Origin: Immersiella caudata
Lineage: Eukaryota > Ascomycota > Sordariomycetes > Sordariales > Lasiosphaeriaceae
NCBI GenBank assembly: GCA_030512335.1
Contig: JAULSU010000001.1
Location: forward strand, 8,618,001 to 8,682,000
DNA length: 64,000 nt
Reading direction: 5' to 3'
Shown: positions 54,881-64,000 of the stretch, one piece after another
Layout: every line of letters begins with the position of its first letter
How positions within the stretch are numbered: position 1 is the stretch's first letter
Made by a program: the position numbers and the translations under genes
Notes under the pieces: generated by a model
What the model saw: the letters and a program-made list of their open reading frames with translations, nothing else
Database searches by the model: none
What the model was told of the DNA's origin: nothing

Positions 54881-55912
54881 CTAGTATCCCTTCTTTTCGC
54901 ACCAGGCGGCGTAGTCGCGGGCCTTGTCGACCAGAAAAGCATCTCCGTCAAAGTCCTCACCTGGCCAGCCGTGCTTGATGTATAGCGGTTTGATGATTTC
55001 CTCCTCCCATTGAAACCCGTCCTTTTCCCCACCAGGAAGTTCTTTGAGTTCCCGGTACCAGCGAACGATGTCCCCCAGGACGCTGGGGGCCGATCGGGCT
55101 TCCATGTCGTCCCACATGTTTTCATCTCCCGGCTCTTCGTCATCTTCGTCGTATTCCCCATCCTCATCTTCTTCACCCTCACCCTCCCCATCTTCACCAT
55201 CGTCGTCTTCACCGTCGCTTCCGCCCTCATCATCTTCACCACCCTCACTCTGTTCTCCATCTTCCCTACCCTCCTCCCCGTCCTCCTCATCGCTGTCCTT
55301 GTCACACCCACTAGCACGCCAATACTCCTCCTTCGTAATCGGCACCTCATCCTCATCCTTAAACGTAACATACCTGCGCGTCCCATCCTCATTCTTGATC
55401 TTCGATACCCACCCCTCGCGCAAATTCTTATCAATACTCCCGCAAGCGATTTGCCCATATATGCCCACCTCATGCTTCCTCGCATCATAAATGAGCGCCG
55501 TGTTATGATTCCCAATACACGATAAAGGCGTCATCCACGGACGCATCCTCTCCTCGGGCTGTTCCGAATACATCGGGTCACGCCCCTGAACGACATCGCC
55601 TTCCGTGCGAAAATCGGTGAATTCGCCTCCGCCAAAAAAGCCCAACCCCTGGGCGCGCTCGGGGTCGATGTACGGAAGTACCGAGTAGAGATAGATGATA
55701 CGCGGGTCGAGGTTGAGGGAGACGTAGAGGGAGAGGATTGAAGGGGGGAGGTCATGGGGACCTTGTTGGATGTTGATGGGGGAGAGGTAGCGCATGCGGA
55801 CAAGGGTTTGGTAAATTTCGAGCATGAGGGAGACGACTTCGTCGAGTTGGGCTTTCTGCGAGGGGGTGAGATCTGCGGTAAGGGAGGTGAGGGTGCGGAT
55901 GGGGAGGATCAT
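54881..55912 (-). CDS. Hypothetical protein with long acidic tract
   Basis: This is a single exon of 343 aa starting at ATG 55912 (MILPIRTLTSL); an upstream in-frame ATG at 55996 is less likely. The N-terminal 190 residues look globular: QKAQLDEVVSLMLEIYQTL, SILSLYVSLNLDPRIIYLYS and a Gly-rich GLGFFGGGEFTDFRTEGD. Near residues 205-290 is an almost pure Asp/Glu/Gly tract. The C-terminal part (SAPSVLGDIVRWYRELKELP, EIIKPLYIKHGWPG) resembles many fungal proteins with no name. SMI1/KNR4-like similarity is possible but unproven. There is no signal peptide or TM segment. Histone or basic-protein binding through the acidic tract is a guess. Confidence 0.78.
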   Translation of the reverse strand: MILPIRTLTSLTADLTPSQKAQLDEVVSLMLEIYQTLVRMRYLSPINIQQGPHDLPPSILSLYVSLNLDPRIIYLYSVLPYIDPERAQGLGFFGGGEFTDFRTEGDVVQGRDPMYSEQPEERMRPWMTPLSCIGNHNTALIYDARKHEVGIYGQIACGSIDKNLREGWVSKIKNEDGTRRYVTFKDEDEVPITKEEYWRASGCDKDSDEEDGEEGREDGEQSEGGEDDEGGSDGEDDDGEDGEGEGEEDEDGEYDEDDEEPGDENMWDDMEARSAPSVLGDIVRWYRELKELPGGEKDGFQWEEEIIKPLYIKHGWPGEDFDGDAFLVDKARDYAAWCEKKGY

Positions 55913-56177
55913 GGCTGAAGTTGGCGTTTGTTGGAGACAGCGAAGGCCGCGCGGGGTTTGGAGTTTTTTTGAAATGGAGAAATTTAGTTGGAACATAAGG
56001 GAAACAATGGGATTGTTGGGAATTGTCCCATTTTATTGTGCGGCGGCAAGGGGCTCGTGTATGCGGACCATGCGGCACAGGTCTGAGGTTACACGGCAAA
56101 CCATAGGCCATCACAACTTGTAAAAAATTGTTCGAAAAGCAAGGGCCAATCGAGGCAATATGGTTGGTAGTTGTGTT

Positions 56178-57984
56178 TTAAGACCAGTATCTATGGCTGT
56201 CGTGGGTCGAAACGAAGATGACACAGCTCAGGCTCACCAGTACCACACGGTCTCCTATTTCGCTCCCCCTCGGCGCCATACCAAGCTGTCCCCTCGTGGA
56301 CTGGAAGAAGCTCCGCACGTCACCATAGCCCAAAGTCATCATCAGGCACTCAAAATGCTTTGCTTTTTTATCTAGCTCGTCGATCCGAGTACTTGTGGCT
56401 CTCGCTAGCTCTGTTTCTGATGCACTGTAGATCATCAAGCCGTTCTTATGAAGTCGAAATCCAATGTCTGATAGCATCGTAGCCACTTCCGTGGACTTCG
56501 GCATGCATTTTGTACCGTTGATGGCAGAAAGCTGCCACTGATGCTCACCACTATCGGCGAGCTCCATCAATGCATGTGGCCTTAGCATTGCGCGGTTGTA
56601 CCCCTCCGTCACGGTCCTAACCAAGACCCAGCTCTTGAAGGATATTTGGATAGGTTCTCGTGGTGCCGACCGGGTCGTCATGTCGTTGTCGACGATGGGG
56701 GCTCACCAGAAGGATTTGACGATTGGTTCTCCCGTGGGGAGGTAGTTGGGACCGCAGTGGAAAAGTAGGCGGCGGCACTCGTCTAGTTTTTCTTGGAGAA
56801 GGTCTTGGAAGGGGTTGCCGAACTCTTCGATGAATCCCACGTCTAATATCTTGACCTTCAGAGTGCTGTGTTCCTCGTTGATGATCGGTGTAATGTCTCG
56901 GCATCCTTCCGGGGATGATGTGTCTACTTGCATCAAATGGTTTGAGACTTAGATAGGTGGGGCCCGCGGCGGGCGCCTGGCCGCTTTCGAAAGAGGGCAT
57001 CCAGGACGCGAAGGAGGCCGGCACTCTTCCGGTCCTGGTGGCGTCCCCTGCGAGTGCCAACATCTGGGGCGAGTCCGTCTTTTGGTAGAAACTGATGGCC
57101 ACTTTGCGCAACGCCGCTGCATGCGCGAGCTCGGTGACCCTACGCGTCATGATAGAGGATCGCCATCAGGATGTTGTCGCTTAAAGATAGGACTTGTATT
57201 CGGCCTGGATGCCCAGTTTCAGCACGCCGTAGACACCCGATACCTGATTTTCGATGCCGAGAAGGGCGTAAACCCTGTCAAGATGAACGGTTGCGCTGTG
57301 CGCTGCGCTGATTGCTAACAACCAGAGAATGACGGATCTGTCTAATGCCCAAAGCAAAGTCTGTATTGACAAGAGCCGTACAAACTTACTCGTGCCGACT
57401 TGGCAACGCTCCCGTGTAAACTGCAAGGCAAAGGCGAGCGCCAAGCGCCTGGCCAGCAGTCGAATGCCGAATGCGTTCTTCCCGGTAAGAAGCCCGACAA
57501 TGGCGCCGGAAAAGGTGAACAAGACAGCGGGGTGGCCAAGTACGTCCCATGGTAGTTCTTGCGAGCCGACAAGTGCATTAACGCGGGCGGAGAGAGACAG
57601 TTCCTGAATCATCCACACGCGATTAAACCACCTCCTGATGTGAATGTCGGCGGTATCTCGCCAGCCGTCAATATCAAGGCGTGATAAGCCGTTTTTCTCC
57701 AGTAAATCCAGGTCATCGATGCAGAAGGCGCCCCCAAACATCTGCTGATTGGTCCAGACAAGTGACTTTCTGTAACTGTGGCGGAAACAGTGGATAGCGT
57801 TTTGATGGCGTTGATAGCCGTGGTATAGATCGGAATATCTAACGTACCTGGGTAATTGCTGTTGGCCTGGAAAATGGCACGCAATCCGGGGCCGTTCCTG
57901 TCTCCTGCTTTTCAGCCGCACGAGCCGTCGTGGCATCAACCGGGTCTTGGCTGTTTCAGCCCAACGTATCACACCGTGGCTCAT
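56178..57984 (-). pseudogene. HET-domain gene, multiply interrupted and 5'-truncated
   Basis: The recognisable parts are RRWFNRVWMIQELSLSARVN followed by LVGSQELPWDVLG, then DRVYALLGIENQVSG. A TAA lies at 57181-57183. In the same frame follow FYQKTDSPQMLALAGDA and VPASFASWMPSF. A frame change near 56945 leads to KVKILDVGFIEEFGNPFQDL and LPTGEPIVKSFW. A TGA at 56703-56705 follows, where HET proteins have Arg. The frame then continues FKSWVLVRTVTEGYN and GMAPRGSEIGDRVVLV to a premature end. The N-terminal YxxLSYCWG region was not found. Several independent lesions make this the clearest of the three HET pseudogenes in the window. Confidence 0.75.
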
Positions 57985-58236
57985 GCCACCGCTTTACGCA
58001 CGTGTCCCCAAACAGAGTAGCAGTGCAGATGCACATTAACACTGCCCATGTGCCTCCCTGCTCGAAGGCTGCTACGGCTAAAGTACGGCGGGAAAGGTAT
58101 AAGGGGTCATGGAGGGCCGGAACTTCATTATTGCCACAAGCGCGCGACCCGCCACTAAAACCAGCTTAAAACTTATAGGAGTCCCAGCCCGCCAGCCCAA
58201 TCATCGACTATACACATCTGAATACACAAACAGAGT

Positions 58237-58953
58237 ATGTCGTTTCCTCAAAACCTTCCGGGTGCATACGTGCCTTCTGCGCATCCCCTCTCGCCAAATT
58301 CCAACCATCAGTTCCCAGTACCATCGCCACCAAATGGATTTCCCGGGGCTTGTCCACCCCAGCCAATCACTTCACTGGTCCCACAACCCCCAGCCTCGAT
58401 ACTAGCACCCATTACAATCGACTACCCCTACCTCCTAACAGCCAAGCTGCAAATGACCCTCTTCACCCCAGACCGCACCTGCGCCCTCTTCACCGTCCTT
58501 TATCCCGACACTTGGTCCTGGTCCTGGTCCAAGTCCCGAAATCTCAGCATTCTCCGCAACGGCAGCACATTTGGCGGCGCCGAATATCACAGCTTTACCA
58601 CTGAGAAGGTAGACGCTTGGTTTTCAGAGCGCTACTACCGATTCAAAAAGAGATTTGCGAGTCAGACGGGGTTATCAGTGGAGTCGGAGCAGATGCTGTG
58701 GGAAGTTAGTAACGGCGAGCTGATGCTCACGAAGAACGATGACCCAGATGGTCAGATCCTGGCGCGTTTTGTCCCGAGAGATGCGAGCTTGGGTGGTGCG
58801 ATGACTTTGTTGGAGGGAAGACTTGAGATTAGAATGGTGGGGATGACGGATGATCAGTTTGAGGAGGTTTTTGTTACTTGCGTGGCGGAGATGGAGAGGA
58901 AGAGAAGGTCTAACGAGGAGTGGGCGGTTGCTGTTGCTGTTATGGGGGCGTAA
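58237..58953 (+). CDS. DUF6593-like / tubby-like-fold protein
   Basis: This is a single exon of 238 aa. Residues 1-65 are a Pro/Ser-rich tail. Residues 66-235 form a beta-rich domain: LQMTLFTPDRTCALFTVLYP, a central GAEYHSFTTEKVDAWF, then MLWEVSNGELMLTKND, ILARFVPRDASLGG and the last strand/helix FEEVFVTCVAEMERKRR. This order of elements matches fungal DUF6593-like proteins, which have a tubby/scramblase-like fold and unknown function. There is no signal peptide or TM segment. A membrane-lipid role is inference. It starts at ATG 58237 (GTATGTCGTTTCC). Confidence 0.68.
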   Translation: MSFPQNLPGAYVPSAHPLSPNSNHQFPVPSPPNGFPGACPPQPITSLVPQPPASILAPITIDYPYLLTAKLQMTLFTPDRTCALFTVLYPDTWSWSWSKSRNLSILRNGSTFGGAEYHSFTTEKVDAWFSERYYRFKKRFASQTGLSVESEQMLWEVSNGELMLTKNDDPDGQILARFVPRDASLGGAMTLLEGRLEIRMVGMTDDQFEEVFVTCVAEMERKRRSNEEWAVAVAVMGA

Positions 58954-60086
58954 GACAAGATCCCTATTTTTGGACCCCCCCTTTTTTTGGTCATTTGTTA
59001 GACTATAAAATCACCACTTTTGGCCATTTTCCAACCTTTGCATATCCACAACCACAGCACTAAAAATAAACTTAATACATTTAAAAAATCATTCAAACAT
59101 GGCTTAGTAAGAAACTGTTGCTTTGTAGCGGCTTACAGGCCTGTAATACAGCGCCTGAGAACTTGTGGAAGCCTGTAGTACAGGCTTCCTTCAGGGGAAG
59201 AAGTGCGAGTACAGTGCTCCGAAGGAGCGCTGTTCAGGTACGACACAGACCTTACTAAGGTGCTGAAGGAAGCAAATGAAGGCATGTACTACAGCGCCTA
59301 AAAGACAAGTTACAGCGGACTATGCGCTGTAAAACAGAAGGTTTCAGTGAACTCTGCACTGTAATGACAACTGTATTGCTTGTGAATTGCTTGAGGAGAG
59401 GAAAGCTAACTACAGGAGAGGAGAGGGCCAGTTATAGGCTGTGGGAGCTCTGGAATGGAATTCCAGAGCTTTCTACTACTAATACAATAATAGAATAGTG
59501 CGGTGGAGGTTCTCCACAGGTCTCATAATTGCTTATGTGGCCTCAGAAGGTTGTGGAAGCTTGTGGGCTTCCAGAGCCTTCTGTAGCCCCATGTAACAGG
59601 GGGCTTCTTCCACTGGATTCTAGGAGGCCTAATCGTCAGAAAGAAGGGGGTTCAGGGGCCCTGGGCTTCCGGTTATCGAAGCTGACTGGATGCCTGGCAC
59701 CGCCTAAACGCCAATCAGCCTCAGCCATGGTGTTGACGAAGCTGAATCCTACGGAGTGGTCTATAAAGAAGGAGGTTCTTGCTGAAACCAGAACCTCAAC
59801 AAGAAGGCACCTCACGCAATACAATCAATCAATTGCAAACCAACTCAATTTCCATCATTTCCTCACAATCGAGGGTTCCGTGTTTCTGACACGTCCCGGC
59901 CACAAGGGTGGCCCGCAGGTCGTCACAGGTTTATATTTGAAGAAACGACCGTAAGGGGGGGTGGCCAAAAGTCGGGCTGTCGACTTAAAGACTAATCTTA
60001 GGAAGTGCTGAGACTTAGTTTAAACTGCTCAGATTCTTTACATCCCCTTCTGCAACCTCTTTCTACTTCCCGTTTCAGGCAAAGCC
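58954..60086. repeat. Hairpin-rich repeat region, probable transposon relic
   Basis: No gene was recognised. Several perfect or near-perfect hairpins lie close together: GGAAGCCTG-TAGTA-CAGGCTTCC at 59167-59189, TTACAGCG...CGCTGTAA at 59310-59332, and AGCTCTGGAAT-GGA-ATTCCAGAGCT at 59446-59470. The 14-mer TTACAGCGGACTAT at 59310-59323 returns at 60344-60357. Composition differs from neighbouring genes. These features suggest a non-autonomous element or solo LTR, but no protein, target duplication or full terminal repeat was proven. Confidence 0.5.
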
Positions 60087-60290
60087 CTATCTACCCACCC
60101 TAACTGACGGTCGGAAACTGCCTGGTGACCTACTCGCTAAAAGGCGCGAGGTCGCCGAAGTGGCTGTCTTCTCGCCAGGAGCGGGTTCAACCCACAGTCC
60201 CGATGCCACCTGTGTGTTGACGGTGCCGCGATGTGGGTCCTCGGGCGGCTCAGCGTTGACGAAATCAATCCACCCGGTTTGCCTTGACAT
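60087..60290 (-). pseudogene. Relic fragment of the neighbouring membrane-protein gene
   Basis: On the minus strand the segment GCGACCTCGCGCC + TTTTAGCGAGTAGGT is nearly the same as GCGACCTCGCGCC ... TTTTTGGCGAGCAGGT of the gene at 63795-60873. There are about ten bases missing between the two halves and TAG replaces CAG in the relic. The match continues through CACCAGGCAGTTTC (gene: TACCAAGCAGTTTC). The encoded part corresponds to the FSDLAPLL...GEQVTKQF region. It lies just past the 3' end of the intact gene, in the same orientation, so a degraded tandem duplicate is likely. A further weak likeness (WIDFVNAE versus GVDFVGSIGAE) is uncertain. Confidence 0.6.
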
Positions 60291-60489
60291 GGAGTGTCAC
60301 ACAGCGTGAAAGTGGCATGAAGACCTCAGCGCCAACCAATGAATTACAGCGGACTATTTAGAGGCTACCTAGGGTTGGGAGGGAAACCGTGATGGGTGGG
60401 TGGTGGTATGTATCTGTTCTGTGCCCCACTGCGATTTTAGACCCGCGGAAGGGCATCGCTCGGGATACTACACTCTACGGCTGACTGAT

Positions 60490-60517
60490 TACCTACCTAC
60501 CTCAAGGTAGGTAGGTA
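60490..60517. repeat. TACC/GGTA inverted repeat
   Basis: TACCTACCTACCT and AGGTAGGTAGGTA form a 13-bp perfect stem with a 2-base centre (CA). Tetranucleotide TACC repeats of this kind are common in Sordariomycete intergenic DNA. Confidence 0.9.
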
Positions 60518-60872
60518 GCTAGGCGCGCAAGCTCCAGCTAGAAGACCCAAGGGGGCGGAGCACTGCTGCATACGGAAAGACGGGACCGTAGCTTTAGATT
60601 TTAGATTTAATTATAGCTGCAAGCCAGCAACAGTGCTAACAACAGCTAAAGAAGCGTCCTACGTGACATCATTCCGCAACCTGGGTGTCTAGAGGTGTTA
60701 GAATTAAGCATGGATTATACTGTTAAACTGTTACCTAAACGTAGGCGTAAATGCCGAGGGTCCATGGGCGGTGTGTCTGTCAATATCACCCCGGCAAGTC
60801 TGGGATTCTTGGAGTCGGTGAGTGATGACTGGGGTTGTATATATGGGGGCTGCTGCAAACAATGGCTACCTA

Positions 60873-63795
60873 TTATGCCCGTTCCCCCTCAACTTCCGGT
60901 ACATCCCCCGCAGCTCCTGTGTCTTCGGCGTTCCCATTCTCATCATTGCTAGTCGCATTTCCATCCTGCGGGGTTGCTGCCGTTGGCAAGAGGTTATAGC
61001 GCGCAAACGCCGGGATTATAAGCATGTAGGCTTCGGGGATATCGTATGCTATGCCCGTTTTAACTATTTCCCTCGCCATATCTCGAAATACCGTGTTTTC
61101 AATTGTCCTCGGGACTCTTGTCCGGTCCGATGTAGCCATGTCTGTGGGTGGTCGATCGAAAGTATCACCTCCTACCTTCTTGATCTCAGCAGCAATGGCG
61201 AGCATGAAAAGTGAAAGGATCTCTTGAGCACAGTGCGTGACATGGTTCGTACCGGGGCGAGTGTACACATAGTGATCACCACCTCCCTTCTGGAAGGTGT
61301 CTGTCCTAGACGCAACCTCCGTTAGCTGGTGTCAACTTCTTACATGGGAAGTGCGGTGCACATTTTACCTGGAGATGCAAGAGAGGAGAGTGCCAAAAAC
61401 AGGCAGCCCGTAGCTGACCGGGAGACCCATCTCCGACTCTCCCCAATAAGGCAGCATCAGCACACCAAGGTGCGAGGGGGCCGTGAGGATCTTCCTTCCC
61501 AAGTAGGCCCCCAATAAAGTCACATCCTCTGAGGTTTCGTGGATGCTTTCTATCCATGTCTGGTCAGTGCAATCCCGGATTGTGTGTCCCACAACACGAG
61601 CGTATACCCTTGGCCCAGCCCAGTTGGTGTCGTCCGCATGGCCTGTCAGGGCTAGTCCAACGTCTTGCCGGAAGTCGTGTATCTTGTCGATGAGATCCCT
61701 GCGCTCAGCCAAGGTGTACGTCCACAGGGAGAGCACACTCTCGAGTAACTCTTGGCGCTTTAAAATCCAACTCGGTGGCTGTTCTGCTATTGTGTCCCCC
61801 TGCTCAGGATCCCGCTCTTGCCATGCCATGTTCATTCTCACCGCAGCGGCGGTCTTGTTGTCCCACAGTGTCTGAACGGCCACGGGGACCAGCCACTCGA
61901 AGGAACGGAGATGTCTGCTGCTGTGTTTGAATTCAAGATACCCGAGGCGTTCGATCCACTGACATCTGGCCATCACCATTTCGATTGCCATCCCCAACTT
62001 GTGGGCAGTGTCCATCACTTCCCGATCAAGCCGAGGCATCAAGGCTCGAATGTCGGAATGAAGTCCCACTTCCTTGGCTTCAGGATAGCCATCGGAAGGG
62101 TATGGGGGATCTCGGGACTGAAGAGGAGCTTCCAAAAGCAGTGGTCTGAACAGCGCAGAGTACAATCTCTGGTACTCCCGTACTGTTTCAACCTGATCGT
62201 CCGACAATGGTAGCTCTGGAATCCAACTGGATGAGAGTTCCCAGACTGTTTCAGGTGATTGGGTCCGGATCTCCCTAATTGGTACATGTAGGTTGACGAG
62301 TGGGCCGTATTGATCGTCCAAATCTGCCACATAGTGGCGAAGGGTGGGGATTTCCCAAACACAGACTGATGGCACCTTACCTGCAGGGCGGAGCGGATAA
62401 TCAACGGGGAGCTTTGGTGTCGGTCGCAGCAGGCGGAGTAGTCTTTGAGCCCAGTTGCTGTTAGGCTTGGAAGTTACAGACCACGCGTCGCTGTTTGCTG
62501 ACATGGCCTGAGCCTGGAAGAGCTGCATAGTAAGAGCGGCGGTTTCGTGTCGATCCATGACAGGCGAACAGATTGGGTTGGTTGCAAGGCCGCGTCGCAC
62601 GTATGCGCGAATGCCGGTCATGATGAGGGTGACGCCCAGCTGGATGACAGTTGCGGACCAATGCAGTGCTCTAAGCCCGATAAACTGCACAATAAAGCCA
62701 ACAACCGCGATGAACGTGGCGGTAGCTGCTAGGGTGCTAGATGAGAAGTAACGAATGAGCCACTAGCCTACTCCCAAGCAGTTGTACGATCAGACATTAC
62801 TCACCTGTAGTTTTGCTCCTGCGGCTTGTTGAGACGAGAAACCCGAATTTCCAAGTCGTCTTCGCTGTTGTATATCGCAAACGATGTGAAGTGCTGGTCA
62901 CTCACAGTGCAGGAGCTCTGCAGCCGGACAATTTTATCGACAGCTAACCCGCGTTTAGCCTGCACGGAGAAGTAATGCTCTGTTGTGATGCCTTCAATGA
63001 CATGACCACAGGCAATGACACCTACTATCACCATGAGCGTACCGACTAGGAAGCATGGGTATCCGTATTGAGGCACCGGCACTCCGGCTTTCTCCCACTG
63101 CCAGAAGTAGGTCGACACGCCTGGGACAGCCATGGCAGTTGCTTGCAAGATGACCCCCACAGACGCCCAGAGCCACAGTTCCCAAGTCGTTGCAGTTGCA
63201 TTCTTGACGTTGAGGGCCAAGTTGGGCGCCGCTTCACTGAGCTCGCCGAGCAGCTTTGCTGTGCTGGCGTCCCCAGCCCGAAGACCATGAGAGCTCAGAA
63301 GGCCCTGGGAGAATGCCTTGGCGAGGTCGAGCACCACGATATCACCATCCTCCGTCTTGGTAGTTATGAGGGTCTTCATACCGGCGGGGCTTCCGATCAT
63401 GCGTACTATCTCCTTGCCGCTCCAGAGTTCGCAGACATCGGGAGAAGTAGACGAGAGGAGCTCCTGTTCTGCTGTTGACTGGCTTTCCCGCGCTCTAAGC
63501 CTGGTGTCAGAGCAACGACGAGGAGAATACCTTGTTTGACCCTGCGGACGTACCTCCCAACAAGAGACTTTAGCTGGCGAACACCCCCGACCCTGATGGC
63601 GCTGACAATGACCGTCATGATTCCAAGTGGGCCCATTCCCAGGAGAATGTTGTCGGCCCACCCGAGACTCATGCTCAGAAACTGCTTGGTAACCTGCTCG
63701 CCAAAAAGCGTAAGGAGGGGCGCGAGGTCGCTGAAAAGGTTGTTGGAGAATTCATCCCCGCTGAACTCGGTATCGGCACCTGTCGCGTTAGCCAT
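60873..63795 (-). CDS. Multi-pass membrane protein, four exons, 910 aa
   Basis: Exons are 63795-63554, 63494-62805, 62736-61369 and 61305-60873. The introns of 59, 68 and 63 nt have GTACGT, GTGAGT and GTAAAA donors, and phases agree throughout. The opening FSDLAPLLTLFGEQVTKQFL, the first membrane segment (WADNILLGMGPLGIMTVIVS) and AIRVGG...LKSLVGRARE are hallmarks of a large fungal family. So is STSPDVCELWSGKEIVRM. Family members often carry C-terminal ankyrin repeats; this one has none. Further membrane helices are at LWLWASVGVILQATAMAV, FLVGTLMVIVGVIACGHV and around AATATFIAVVGFIVQFIGL. A long cytosolic part follows and the C-terminus is Asn/Glu-rich. Function of the family is unknown; the gene appears intact. 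Confidence 0.86.
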
Positions 63796-64000
63796 GATAA
63801 TGGAAGGTATGTGATCTGATGGACGCGTTAATCTTCGTGGGTCCAAGGGCAAACGATTGAGACTGAAATGATGCAAAATGTCCCCGACACGATATTTTCT
63901 CGCCGAAAGCGGGGTCGCTGGCAGCTGTTCAGCCCCAATGCTGCCTACAAAGTCGACGCCCCTATGCTGCAAGCCCTCGGGCGACCCTCCACTCAGGGGT

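Noticed and set aside
1..64000. CRISPR array, insertion sequence, plasmid origin or phage genes
   Set aside because: The window is eukaryotic; no regularly spaced repeats, transposase or phage-type proteins were seen.

Overview
ORGANISM. The window reads as nuclear DNA of a filamentous ascomycete (Pezizomycotina, probably Sordariomycetes). The genes are compact, mostly GC-rich and split by introns of about 46-92 nt with GTRNGT donors, CTAAC-type branch points and YAG acceptors. The families are typical of these fungi: HET-domain proteins, DUF3433 and DUF1275 membrane proteins, a fungal-type type II membrane GH3 beta-glucosidase, a DUR3 urea permease, and a helo-like/Cdc24-like protein. No bacterial, viral or CRISPR feature was seen. 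LAYOUT, 0-10 kb: a broken ankyrin-HET gene (29-2481, minus), a Kex2-site secreted protein, a formyltetrahydrofolate deformylase, a DUF1275 membrane protein and an MFS transporter. 10-18 kb: a 4.1-kb stretch with no recognised gene, then two small spliced genes and an intron-containing tRNA-Lys(UUU). 18-33 kb: an accessory, decay-rich zone. It holds a small unknown gene, a broken surface glycoprotein, a membrane-anchored lectin-like propeller, a broken Cys-rich repeat protein, a secreted triple SnoaL-like protein, a 5'-truncated and interrupted DUF3433 gene abutting AT-rich DNA with 92-bp tandem repeats, a second broken HET gene and a small secreted Cys-rich protein. 34-50 kb: a housekeeping-like block of aquaporin, coactosin-like ADF-H protein, YCII/DGPF protein, GH3 beta-glucosidase, DUR3-type urea permease and a membrane protein, with a tRNA-like inverted repeat at 42.9 kb. 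51-64 kb: a spliced helo-like plus Cdc24-type CH-DH-PH protein diverging from a frameshifted GNAT gene, an acidic hypothetical protein, a third broken HET gene, a DUF6593-like protein, a hairpin-rich repeat region, a small relic of the neighbouring gene, and a four-exon multi-pass membrane protein of 910 aa. HOW IT FITS TOGETHER. The intact genes serve nutrient uptake and one-carbon or sugar metabolism (urea, water/solutes, beta-glucosides, formyl-THF), actin/Rho signalling and the cell surface. The striking feature is the number of recognisable genes that carry a single in-frame stop of the C-to-T or G-to-A type, or a frame break. All three HET genes are affected, as are a DUF3433 gene, a Cys-rich repeat gene and a surface protein. 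RIP-like mutation plus some homopolymer indels (biological or assembly-derived) is the simplest explanation. I did not find a clearly new biochemical system. The best candidates for a second look are the helo-like/Cdc24-type fusion, the tRNA-like inverted repeat and the decayed relic next to its probable parent gene.
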